NCBI GenBank assembly: GCA_023433275.1
Contig: JAEZDN010000042.1
Span: 1-51,742 of the forward strand
Source of the DNA: Verrucomicrobiota bacterium
Lineage (GTDB): Bacteria; Verrucomicrobiota; Verrucomicrobiia; Opitutales; Opitutaceae
Length of the DNA: 51,742 nucleotides
Direction: 5' to 3'
Made by a program: the position numbers and the translations under genes. Positions 8,199 to 15,904 of the stretch are shown here, one piece after another. Position 1 is the first letter of the stretch. Each line of letters starts with the position of its first letter. The notes below the pieces were generated by a model, which did not search any database, was not told the DNA's origin, and was given only the letters and a program-made list of their open reading frames with translations.

Positions 8199-8268
8199 GG
8201 CGCCTGTTTACAGGCGATTCAGCACCTCGTGCTGCAACGCCAGTCCCATTCGCCTGTAAACAGGCTCC
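8199..8268. repeat. REPIN-like inverted repeat family C, copy 2
   Basis: The arms GGCGCCTGTTTACAGGCGA (8199-8217) and the reverse complement of GGAGCCTGTTTACAGGCGA (8250-8268) flank a small AGCAC-CTC-GTGCT hairpin (8221-8233). It lies between two convergent genes and is related to 2568-2633. Confidence 0.78.
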
Positions 8269-8283
8269 GACAGAAATCCACCA

Positions 8284-9240
8284 TCACCACGCGCGCTCCT
8301 GCGTGCGCGCCTCGAGCGCGGCTTCGGCCCCATCGGGCAGCTCCGAGAGAAAATCCAACCCCGTGCGCCGCTCGATCTCGTCGATGCTCGTGAGAAACTG
8401 CGCGAGCGTGGCCCCCTCGGTGATTTCCTGCGGAAAGATGAAGCCCGCGGCGCGCACGCGGCCTTCGCTCTCGTCGACGATGATCATGTAACACGCCTCG
8501 GGCACCGCGACCATGCCCCGGATTCTTTGCGGCCGGGGCCCAAACACGGGACCGGCCAGCACCCATACTTCACCAAAGCGCGCGGGATAGTTGGTGGCGA
8601 TGCGTTGCTCGAGTTGTTTCCACAATCCCGCGTTCAGCGCGTGCGTTTGCGGGATGATGTTGGACATCAGGAAGGTTTCCTCCTGTGCCTCCGCGCCGTA
8701 GCGCGTGGCGATCGCATGGTTCGGCGCCAGGTGCCCACGGTCGTAACCGCTCCGGCTGTAGACCTCGGGGCCAATGCGCGCCACGGTGCGCCGGTCCACG
8801 GCGAAGGCGTCGGGCCGTTCCGGCGCCACTGCCGGTTCACGATCGCGAACGCGATAGGCGGCCCAGAGCGGGTTGCCCAGTTCGTCGCTGTAACCGGCCA
8901 CGTAGCCGCGATTCGTCAGCACCCGCGGCGCCGCACTCCCCGGTCGGACCCGCGGTGTGCCGCCATACACGTGCGTGGCATCCCCCACCGCGACAGCGGC
9001 GACGTAATCGTCACTGTAATAAAGCTGCCAGAGATCCCAGGCGACCTCGAAGGCCGTGATTTGCTTCCGGCCGTCGAGCGCGTTGCCGAGGAGCCGGTTT
9101 ACCTCGGCCTGGCGCGTCGGGGGCTGGAACAGGTACCAACCGCCCAGCGCGCCCCAGAGGACGAGGTTGGCGACCACGAACAACCGGGTGCGCCGCCAAG
9201 TGCGCGGAATTTTTCGTGAAGGCGGTTTCTTGCGGGCCAT
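8284..9240 (-). CDS. Membrane-anchored DNA/RNA non-specific endonuclease (NUC1 family)
   Basis: The 318-residue protein has a basic N-terminus and one transmembrane helix (residues about 20-38), so the catalytic part is probably periplasmic. The signature motif is DRGH at 167-170 in YDRGHLAPNHAI, where the His is the general base. A downstream SNIIPQTHALN supplies the metal-binding Asn. These are hallmarks of the Serratia nuclease/EndoG superfamily, which cuts DNA and RNA without sequence preference. No immunity protein is evident next door, which argues against a toxin. It ends close to the REPIN-like repeat shared with the convergent ndh gene. Confidence 0.92.
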   Translation of the reverse strand: MARKKPPSRKIPRTWRRTRLFVVANLVLWGALGGWYLFQPPTRQAEVNRLLGNALDGRKQITAFEVAWDLWQLYYSDDYVAAVAVGDATHVYGGTPRVRPGSAAPRVLTNRGYVAGYSDELGNPLWAAYRVRDREPAVAPERPDAFAVDRRTVARIGPEVYSRSGYDRGHLAPNHAIATRYGAEAQEETFLMSNIIPQTHALNAGLWKQLEQRIATNYPARFGEVWVLAGPVFGPRPQRIRGMVAVPEACYMIIVDESEGRVRAAGFIFPQEITEGATLAQFLTSIDEIERRTGLDFLSELPDGAEAALEARTQERAW

Positions 9241-9302
9241 GCCTCCGTTTCACGGGAAGCCCGCCGCATGGCGAACAGAAATGTCCCCGCCGGTGGAGCG
9301 AC

Positions 9303-10103
9303 TCATTTCTTCCTGCCGCCCTTCCCCTCGGCGCTCGCTTTCGACGAACGCACATTCGCCGGCGGCTTGATGTCCCATTGCACGTCCATGTTGACGTGGA
9401 CCGCCTTGCCGTCGGCCATGACCTGCGGCGGGAAACGGAGCTTCAGCGCCGTGACCAACGCGGGGAGCACGAACTCCGGATAAGTGGCCTTCACGAGCTT
9501 CGGATTCATGACCTTGCCCTCGGGATCGATGGTGATGTTGACGACGACCTTCCCGTACTTGCCCGTCCCTTCCAGTTCAGTCGGGTAGCGCGGCATGTAG
9601 AATTGAAGGGGCGTGGGCCACGAGGGCAACTGCTGCGCGGGAATCACCGTGTCGGCGATCTCGGCGTAAACTGGACGACCGGCCACCACGGAGAGCACCT
9701 GATCCGTGGACAGGCGGAACTCGAACGGCACCTTGACGCGCATCGGCTTCACCACGTTGTCGACCGTGCCTGGCTGGAACTCCCATTGCAGGAGCGCCTC
9801 CTCGGCCGCGGCGCCGAAACCGGCGTGGGATTCGGAGAGTACCTTCACCTCATCGACCTCACCGTCGGCATTCACCCGGCATTCGAGCGTGGCCTCGCCG
9901 TTCACGAGCTGCTTGAGCAGCTCCGGCGGATGAACCGGCGCCACCCGCCGCACCACAACCGGCGCCTGGGTGGATGCCGCCGCCAAGGGCACCGGACCCG
10001 CGGTCACGACCGCGATGGCCAGACCGAGGATCAGGCGCAGGGACGCGCCGGGTGCCACCGAACGCAGGCAGGACAGGGGAGGCCGTGGAGGAAGAGGTGA
10101 CAT
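9303..10103 (-). CDS. Secreted protein with two TonB C-terminal-like domains
   Basis: This 266-residue protein has an N-terminal hydrophobic segment (about 22-44) that could be a signal peptide or anchor. Two TonB-C-like modules follow. The first covers about 50-130 (VRRVAPVHPPELL, GEATLECRVNADGEV, ALLQWEFQPG). The second covers about 165-250 (YPTELEGTGKYGKVVVNITIDPEGKV, LKLRFPPQVMADGKAV). A single TonB normally has one such module after a proline-rich linker; here there is no long Pro/Lys linker. It may therefore not energise receptors. It sits 12 bp downstream of the M48 protease gene and is probably co-transcribed with it. Confidence 0.8.
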   Translation of the reverse strand: MSPLPPRPPLSCLRSVAPGASLRLILGLAIAVVTAGPVPLAAASTQAPVVVRRVAPVHPPELLKQLVNGEATLECRVNADGEVDEVKVLSESHAGFGAAAEEALLQWEFQPGTVDNVVKPMRVKVPFEFRLSTDQVLSVVAGRPVYAEIADTVIPAQQLPSWPTPLQFYMPRYPTELEGTGKYGKVVVNITIDPEGKVMNPKLVKATYPEFVLPALVTALKLRFPPQVMADGKAVHVNMDVQWDIKPPANVRSSKASAEGKGGRKK

Positions 10104-10115
10104 GACGATGAAGGA

Positions 10116-10958
10116 TTACTTCACCAGCTGCGGTGCCACGGTGTGACCGCTCCGCTGATAAATCTCAAGCGCCTTCGGCATCAGGTCGATGAGCTGGAGG
10201 ATGCGCTCCGGGTAGGTCGGGTGCGTCGAAAGCATCGCCGGCGGGGAAGGCTTGCCGGCGGAAATCTGCTCGAGGTTTTCGATCACCTTGGGCGACTCCT
10301 CGGGATTGTACCCGGCCCGCGCCATGTAAATGAGGCCGATATGGTCGGCCTCCTTTTCCTTTTTTCGGTCGAACGCTGTGGCCGTGAGCGTGGTCGAGAG
10401 GCCGTAGGCGTCGAGGACCGCGTTCGCGGGGATCGCGCCCACGCCGCTGGTCGACATCACTCCGCCGACCAACACCCCGCCGCCCTGGATGGCCATGTCC
10501 TGCGAAAGCCGCTCGTTCACATGCTTGGCCGCGACATGGGCGATCTCGTGGGCCAGCACCGACGCCAACTGGTCGTCGTTGTGCACAATCTGGAACAAGC
10601 CGCTGTAAACCCCGACCTTCCCCCCGGCCATGGCGAAGGCGTTGATCTGCTGCGGGGCATCGAAGACCACGAACTCCCACTCGGCGGCCGGCACGTCCCA
10701 GAACGCAACCCTGGCCAGCCGCTCGCCGATGCGCGCCACGCGCTCCTGGTGCTGGCGGTTGCGAGAGAGGGGCGTCTTCCTCTTGAGATCGGCAAAGGCC
10801 TGCTGGCTCAGCTTCACCACTGCCTCGTCCGAGACCATGCTGACCGCCGCCCGACCCGTGACAGGGACTTTGTAACAACCCGGCCAGGCCACGCCCACGG
10901 CGAGGGCGAGGACAAGGCCGACAAATCGGGACGGGGTGCGCAGGGGGGGAAAGGACAT
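10116..10958 (-). CDS. M48 family zinc metalloprotease, exported
   Basis: The 280-residue protein has a signal sequence ending in WPGC, a possible lipobox with Cys28. The zinc motif HEIAH is at 137-141 and the third ligand is Glu203 in EKEADHIG. The single-domain architecture and STHPTYPERI near the C-terminus match LoiP/YcaL/BepA-like periplasmic proteases that act on outer-membrane proteins; BepA itself carries extra TPRs, which are absent here. It is the first gene of a two-gene unit with the double TonB-C protein. Divergent transcription from the TPR gene starts 176 bp away. Confidence 0.9.
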   Translation of the reverse strand: MSFPPLRTPSRFVGLVLALAVGVAWPGCYKVPVTGRAAVSMVSDEAVVKLSQQAFADLKRKTPLSRNRQHQERVARIGERLARVAFWDVPAAEWEFVVFDAPQQINAFAMAGGKVGVYSGLFQIVHNDDQLASVLAHEIAHVAAKHVNERLSQDMAIQGGGVLVGGVMSTSGVGAIPANAVLDAYGLSTTLTATAFDRKKEKEADHIGLIYMARAGYNPEESPKVIENLEQISAGKPSPPAMLSTHPTYPERILQLIDLMPKALEIYQRSGHTVAPQLVK

Positions 10959-11047
10959 GGCGGTCCGAATTCGTCAGATAGGCAGGGCGGCGGGGTTTGC
11001 AAGCGATCGGAGATGGCGCGTGTGACCGCCTTCGTGGCGACACTCGT

Positions 11048-11075
11048 TTGACTTTTGTTCTCTCGAATCTAATTT
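11048..11075 (+). promoter_or_regulatory. Predicted promoter of the TPR/secreted-protein operon
   Basis: TTGACT (11048-11053), a 16-bp spacer and TAATTT (11070-11075) lie in a locally AT-rich stretch and would give a leader of about 50 nt before the ATG at 11135. Confidence 0.5.
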
Positions 11076-11134
11076 TCCGCCCAGCCCTTTCGTTAACCAC
11101 CCCAGCAGTACCCGCTGCCAACGTTCTTCCGCGC

Positions 11135-12838
11135 ATGAGCGAAACCCCGGATTCAAACACGAACAAGAAACGCCGGGTGATCCATTGGGATCCGGAACAC
11201 GGGCGAGCGAATGGGGCCCGTCGTTGGACGGTGTTGCGCGTGGCCGCGTGGGTGTTCGGCGGCGGCCTGGCGTTGCTGATTGCCGCCGGCCTCGTGATCC
11301 GTGGCATCCGCCTCGTCGTGGGTCCTCAGTTTCTGCGACCCGGCGCCGCCGTCGCCCAATCCTCGGACAACGTCGATCCAAGCCAGGCCTTCGTTTCCGA
11401 GTCCAAGGCGACCCTCGCCCGCGAGAATGTCGAGCGGGCCCTGGCCGAGATCCGCCGGTTGCCCCAGGATCATCCCAGCCAGCTGCAACAATTGATCCTC
11501 ATCGAGAAGGCTTACCTCGACGGCGAAGCCCTGCTCGAGTCGCGCAAGTACGGCGCCGCCTACGCCCATTTCACGACCCTCGCCCGCGAGATCGACGCCT
11601 TCGGCGAGAATGTGAAATTGAAACAGGTCACCCAAAAGGCCTACGACGAGGTTCTCGTGCGCATGCGGGAACTCGACCGCGCGCGCCCCCTGGCGCCGGA
11701 GGAATTTGAAACCGCCTTCGCGGAGGCCGGCGCGGGACGACAGTTTTTCGTGGATGGCCGCTTCGCGACGGCCAAGAAGCAATTCGACGCCGCCTTCGCC
11801 GCCCTGGATCGCGCCCAGGAAACCCTGCAGCAGTATGTCGACGACAACATCCGCCAGGCGCTCGAAGCCGTCGCCGCGGGCGACAAGCCCCGTGCCATCG
11901 CCGCCTTCGAAGCGGCCTTGGAAAAGGATCCGGGCAATGAAGTCGCCCTGCCGGGACTTAAGCGCGCCGAGGTGGCCGATCGGGTGCGCGCACTGATCCT
12001 CCAGGGAGAAAACCTCGAGCAACGAAAGGAGCACGCCCAGGCCGCCGAGTCCTTCGCCAAGGCCTTCGAGCTCGATGCCTTTTCGGCCGTCGCCCAGCAG
12101 GGCAAGGCCCGCAACGAGCGCCTCCAGCGGGAAACCGAACTCAATGCCGCGCTCGCCGAAGCCACCGCCCATCGCGACGCCGGCGTTTGGGACAAGGCCA
12201 TCGCCGCCTACGAGCGCGCGCTCAAGGTAAACCCGCAGGATGAGACGGTGAAGAAGACCCTCGCGGAAGCCCGCGAGACCGCCCATCGCGAGGCGGTGAA
12301 AACCGCCCTTTCCAAGGCGCTCGCCTACGAAAACAAATATGAATGGGAGCAGGCCCGGGGGGCTTACTACGAGGCCATGGAACTCGATGACGCCCAGACC
12401 GACGCCAAGGAGGGCTACTTCCGCACCGGCCGGATGATCCGCACCCTCATGCAATACAACAAGCTCGTCGATGTCGCGGAGTCCCACGCCCAGCGCGCCG
12501 AGTTCCAATCGGCCATCCGCTCGTTCAACGAAGCCATGGCCGTCAAGCCGGCCTACCTCGCGCTCACGGACCGCGTCAGCCAGCTCCGCGGCGTGCTGAA
12601 TCTCCAAAGCAAGCCGGTGGACGTCACCTTCCGCTCCGATGGCAACTGCTGGGTTTCCATCAGCAACTTCCGGATGTTGGGCAAAATCTCCACCACCACG
12701 GTGAAAATGCTGCCCGGCGACTACGAAATCGTGAGCCGCCGCAAGGGCTACCAGGATGTCCTGCTCCTCCTGCAGGTCCGCAACGGCAGCACGCCGCCGG
12801 TCGTCAGCGTCGCCTGCACCCTCCGGGCGAGCGGTTGA
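11135..12838 (+). CDS. Membrane-anchored TPR protein with PEGA-like C-terminus
   Basis: This 567-residue protein has a basic cytoplasmic N-terminus and one membrane helix (about 32-55). A long helical region with TPR-type repeats follows (for example RDAGVWDKAIAAYERALKVN and GAYYEAMELDDAQTDAKEGY). The last 80 residues (SKPVDVTFRSDGNCWVSISNFRMLGKISTTTVKMLPGDYEIV) resemble a PEGA-type beta domain, known from surface-layer and envelope proteins. The start is the ATG after CTTCCGCGC; upstream in-frame starts would swallow the predicted promoter. It begins a three-gene plus-strand run that converges on the channel/vWA operon, so it may be an envelope scaffold for that system (inference). Confidence 0.75.
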   Translation: MSETPDSNTNKKRRVIHWDPEHGRANGARRWTVLRVAAWVFGGGLALLIAAGLVIRGIRLVVGPQFLRPGAAVAQSSDNVDPSQAFVSESKATLARENVERALAEIRRLPQDHPSQLQQLILIEKAYLDGEALLESRKYGAAYAHFTTLAREIDAFGENVKLKQVTQKAYDEVLVRMRELDRARPLAPEEFETAFAEAGAGRQFFVDGRFATAKKQFDAAFAALDRAQETLQQYVDDNIRQALEAVAAGDKPRAIAAFEAALEKDPGNEVALPGLKRAEVADRVRALILQGENLEQRKEHAQAAESFAKAFELDAFSAVAQQGKARNERLQRETELNAALAEATAHRDAGVWDKAIAAYERALKVNPQDETVKKTLAEARETAHREAVKTALSKALAYENKYEWEQARGAYYEAMELDDAQTDAKEGYFRTGRMIRTLMQYNKLVDVAESHAQRAEFQSAIRSFNEAMAVKPAYLALTDRVSQLRGVLNLQSKPVDVTFRSDGNCWVSISNFRMLGKISTTTVKMLPGDYEIVSRRKGYQDVLLLLQVRNGSTPPVVSVACTLRASG

Positions 12839-12842
12839 TTCC

Positions 12843-13508
12843 ATGAAATACCCCCTCTTCCTCCTGCCCCTCCTGCTTCTCAACGCCGGGGCGGCCCAAT
12901 CGCCCGTTCCGTCGCCCGGGGCCAGCTCAACCGCCCGTCCGCGCCCCGCGGTCACCACCAAGGCCACGCCCGTCTCGAAGTCCGGCGCCAAGCCCGTCCT
13001 CCCCGACCCCGACATACTCGACGGCTCAAAATACGAACCCGAAAAACGGCCCCTCTTCGGCATGCTTTCGGAAATCGAAATGGGCGAGGAGGAAGGCGAC
13101 AACCCCGAACGCGTCGGACCCAACTCCGGCCCCTCGGCGCAACCTCCGCCTCCCGGCGTCGAAAACAAGCCCGGCGGAGCCGGCCCGGATCAGCAGCAGC
13201 AACAAGCCCAGCAGGGCGGATCGGCGGAACCGGTCGACCAGGGCCCGGCCGCCGAGGCCCAGGGCGCCCAGGCGCAAAAACTCAATTCCACGGAGGGCGC
13301 CCAAGCTGGGGGTCCCCAGGGCAGCGCGCGCGAAATGCAGATCGGCGACGCCACGCTTCAGATCCAGACGGAACCCAAATCGCCCGATGTCGTCGGGCAG
13401 GAAGCGAGCAAATCCCAGCAGTACGAAAAAGCCACGCCCGCCGGACAGCAGTCCAACACGCGCAACCAAGGCGTGGAGAAGGGCAAGGTTATCCCCAAGG
13501 GCCTTTGA
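12843..13508 (+). CDS. Secreted Gln/Pro/Ala-rich protein of unknown function
   Basis: The 221-residue protein has a signal peptide (MKYPLFLLPLLLLNAGAAQ) and then low-complexity sequence: Pro/Ser/Thr-rich to about 60, an acidic segment FGMLSEIEMGEEEGD near 76-90, and a Q-rich run DQQQQQAQQGG near 116-126. A short ordered-looking stretch, REMQIGDATLQIQTE, lies near 165-180. No domain is recognised. It starts 4 bp after the TPR gene stop, so the two are probably one transcript, and the next secreted gene follows 10 bp downstream. Low complexity suggests an extended or surface-associated protein. Confidence 0.7.
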   Translation: MKYPLFLLPLLLLNAGAAQSPVPSPGASSTARPRPAVTTKATPVSKSGAKPVLPDPDILDGSKYEPEKRPLFGMLSEIEMGEEEGDNPERVGPNSGPSAQPPPPGVENKPGGAGPDQQQQQAQQGGSAEPVDQGPAAEAQGAQAQKLNSTEGAQAGGPQGSAREMQIGDATLQIQTEPKSPDVVGQEASKSQQYEKATPAGQQSNTRNQGVEKGKVIPKGL

Positions 13509-13518
13509 CCCCTCATCC

Positions 13519-14775
13519 ATGAACCGCGTTCTCTCCCTCCTCCTGCTCGGCCTCATCGCCGGCAGCGCACCGGCCAAGACCGTCATCTTCCCGGTCGAGG
13601 GCATCGCCGACCTCTGGCAGCTCGCTGAAGTCGAATACGCGGAAAAATACGCCGGCATCAACATCACCGGCCTCGGACCGATGGACGAGGGCTGGTACGT
13701 GCGCTATCGCCACGAAAACCTCACTTATCTCTTCGGCCCCCTCGCCAATGGCGACGACGCGCTCCGCGCCCGCTGGGAACTCGAGGCGGTCCGCGACGCC
13801 GCGATCCGCACCCGCCCCACCCTCGACACGAGCGAGATCGACGTGGTGAAATTCACCTTTAGCGGCGAGATGGGCGCCCGCGGCGATGGCTCGGGCAACC
13901 AGCGCGGGGGCCGGCCCGAAACCGACGTCGATGGAAAGCCGCTGGGCGGCGAAGGCGACATGGATGGCGACGGTATTCCCGACTACAAGGACACCGACAT
14001 GGATGGCGACGGAATCGCCAATAAGAACGATCCCGACATGGACGGCGATGGCGTGCCGAACACCCAGGACGGAGACATGGACGGCGACGGCATTCCCAAT
14101 GACTCCGACGGGGACATGGACGGCGACGGCATCCAAAACACCGCCGATAGCGACGTGGATGGCGACGGCCAGAACAACGCGATCGACGGGGACATGGACG
14201 GCGACGGCACACCCAACGAACAGGATGGCGACATGGACGGCGATGGCACCGCGAACGGCCAGGATTCGCAACCCGGCCAGTATAGCGCGGAAGGACAATC
14301 GGCCGCGGACGGGCGCCAGCAGGGGCAGCAGGGACGCCAAAGCCAGCGCAGCAACAACCGGCGTCAACAGGGGCTACAGGGTCAGCAAGGCCAGCAGAGC
14401 CAGATGCAAATGCCCGGTTCCCAACAGTCGCAAAGCCAAAGCCAGCGTTCCTCGCAATCGCGTTCCCAATCACGCTCGCAGTCGCAATCACAGTCGCAAT
14501 CGCTCTCCCAGCAACAGCAGGACATGCCCGGACTCCAGGTGATGGATCCATCCGGCCAGCCCTCTTCCTCCCAGTCCCAAAGCCAGTCGCGCTCCGGTTC
14601 TCCCAGCCAGCAAGGCCAGCCTTCCATGCAGCAGCAGCAACAGAGCTCGTCCTCATCGTCGAGTTCCAGTTCCAGCAGCGGCCAGCCCAGCCAGGGCCAG
14701 CCCTCGCAGCAACAGCAGCAACAACAGAGCGGCATGAACGTCGTCCAGCTCCTGCGCTGGATCCTGGGTATTTGA
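13519..14775 (+). CDS. Secreted protein with eight Asp-rich calcium-type repeats and a Gln/Ser-rich tail
   Basis: The 418-residue protein has a signal peptide (about 1-18). A folded-looking N-terminal region (20-115) follows, with TVIFPVEGIADLWQLAEVEYAEKY and WYVRYRHENLTYLF. Eight consecutive 13-residue repeats of the DMDGDGxxNxxD type (13959-14271) resemble thrombospondin type 3 repeats, which bind calcium. The rest is a long Q/S-rich tail with SQSQSQS and a poly-Ser run, ending in a short hydrophobic VVQLLRWILGI. A secreted calcium-stabilised stalk or adhesin is plausible; the function is unknown. The 39-bp DNA repeats invite slippage, so the repeat number may vary between strains. Confidence 0.8.
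   Translation: MNRVLSLLLLGLIAGSAPAKTVIFPVEGIADLWQLAEVEYAEKYAGINITGLGPMDEGWYVRYRHENLTYLFGPLANGDDALRARWELEAVRDAAIRTRPTLDTSEIDVVKFTFSGEMGARGDGSGNQRGGRPETDVDGKPLGGEGDMDGDGIPDYKDTDMDGDGIANKNDPDMDGDGVPNTQDGDMDGDGIPNDSDGDMDGDGIQNTADSDVDGDGQNNAIDGDMDGDGTPNEQDGDMDGDGTANGQDSQPGQYSAEGQSAADGRQQGQQGRQSQRSNNRRQQGLQGQQGQQSQMQMPGSQQSQSQSQRSSQSRSQSRSQSQSQSQSLSQQQQDMPGLQVMDPSGQPSSSQSQSQSRSGSPSQQGQPSMQQQQQSSSSSSSSSSSSGQPSQGQPSQQQQQQQSGMNVVQLLRWILGI
13959..14271 (+). repeat. 39-bp coding tandem repeat (eight units)
   Basis: GACATGGACGGCGACGGC-type sequence recurs every 39 bp, each unit coding for one Asp-rich 13-residue repeat. The units are diverged but in register. Confidence 0.85.
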
Positions 14776-14815
14776 AACATCTCGCCTAGTCCCCGCCTTC
14801 TTCGACCGATGGCAG

Positions 14816-14842
14816 TGGAGCCGGGGGCGCCCTCGCCCCGGT
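14816..14842 (+). repeat. Dispersed hairpin repeat family A, copy 3
   Basis: TGGAGCCGGGGGCG followed by CCCTCGCCCCGGT lies between the convergent secreted-protein and vWA genes. It is nearly identical to the inverted copy at 1-27 and close to 1549-1575. It could also act as a transcription barrier between the two operons. Confidence 0.7.
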
Positions 14843-14896
14843 CGGCTGAAAGCGCCGGTGACCGCCACGCCGCGCGTCGCCGTCCCTGTGCCCGCG

Positions 14897-15904
14897 TTAC
14901 CGCTCCTCGATTTCCTGCAGGGCAATGAAGGCCCCGCCGTGCTGGAAGCACACCTCACGCATCAGGTTCGCGTACTTCACGCCGGTGTTGCCCATGGAGA
15001 AACCCATTTTAACCGCGGTGGGAAAGCCGATCGCATTGATCACCACCCGTCGTTTGCCGTTCGCGTCCCGGGGATTCAATTCATCCAGGCGCCGCAGCAC
15101 CGCGTCCGCCGTGCCGGTGAACTCGTCCCCCAGGATGAAGATCGTCATGCGCATCTCGGGATCGTTCTCGTCCAACAGGCTCCGCAACGCCCGGACAATG
15201 CCGGGCACGGGATTGCTGTTGCTGAAGATATTATAGTCCACGAGCGCGCCCTTGATGGCATTGCGCGTCGCGGCGTTGTCCGGCAGCCAGTCCTGTTCCG
15301 CCTGGCGCCCGCTGATGATGAACCGGCCGTCTGCATCGAGAAACTGGATTCCCTTCACCTCCGGATAGGCATCAAGCACCTCGTCGAACTTCTTGAGCAC
15401 GATCGACCAGATCCGCTCGGTGTTCGGGTCTCGCATGCTGCCCGAGCTGTCGATGATGAACGCCACGTGATTGCTTTCCGCCGGCAAACCGATCGGGGCG
15501 GGATCGACCGACAAGGTGATTTCCTTGGGCTTCTGCCGCGCCGCGAGGTCGGTCTTGACCTCCTCGATATCCACCAGCAGCCGGTCCCGCGCCGCCCGCT
15601 GATCCGCTACCTGCTGCTCCAGCCGCGCCAGCAGCTGCTTCAATGACTCCCGCTCCTGAAGGGCGACATTCGAGATGCTGGCCCGCGCCTGCGCGATGAG
15701 GATTTCGTCCTGGCTGCGGCGAAGGTTGGCGAGCGTGACGAGGTGCTGTTCCACAATCCGCTGCAGGCGCTCGCGCAACTGTTGCACGACCTTCGTTTCG
15801 GAACCCATGGTCAGCACGAACAACAGGATGATCGCCCCGAACCCGCAGCAAATGCAGTCGAGGAACGACAGGCTGAAAATCGGAACGCTGGTACGTCGGA
15901 TCAT
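14897..15904 (-). CDS. vWA-domain protein with MotB/ExbD-like N-terminal helix (vWA-2)
   Basis: The 335-residue protein starts with SLSFLDCICCGFGA and a hydrophobic run to about residue 32, a single helix with an Asp (Asp16) at its start. That is the layout of the proton-accepting helix of MotB, ExbD and TolR. A coiled coil covers about 36-122. The vWA domain begins at about 146 and has an intact first MIDAS motif, DSSGS (152-156), but the third motif reads ILGDEFTG instead of the usual TDG. Its start overlaps the stop of the paralogous vWA-1 gene (ATGA), so translation is coupled. It is the last of four genes whose first encodes a TolQ-like channel, so it probably couples the channel to an extracytoplasmic vWA head. 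Confidence 0.85.
   Translation of the reverse strand: MIRRTSVPIFSLSFLDCICCGFGAIILLFVLTMGSETKVVQQLRERLQRIVEQHLVTLANLRRSQDEILIAQARASISNVALQERESLKQLLARLEQQVADQRAARDRLLVDIEEVKTDLAARQKPKEITLSVDPAPIGLPAESNHVAFIIDSSGSMRDPNTERIWSIVLKKFDEVLDAYPEVKGIQFLDADGRFIISGRQAEQDWLPDNAATRNAIKGALVDYNIFSNSNPVPGIVRALRSLLDENDPEMRMTIFILGDEFTGTADAVLRRLDELNPRDANGKRRVVINAIGFPTAVKMGFSMGNTGVKYANLMREVCFQHGGAFIALQEIEER

Noticed and set aside
8284..9240. Toxin nuclease with immunity gene
   Set aside because: There is no polymorphic-toxin N-terminus and no small immunity gene downstream. A single membrane anchor fits a housekeeping or scavenging nuclease better.
13959..14271. CRISPR-like regularly spaced repeats
   Set aside because: The 39-bp units are coding, in frame, and contain no unique spacers. 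They are protein repeats.
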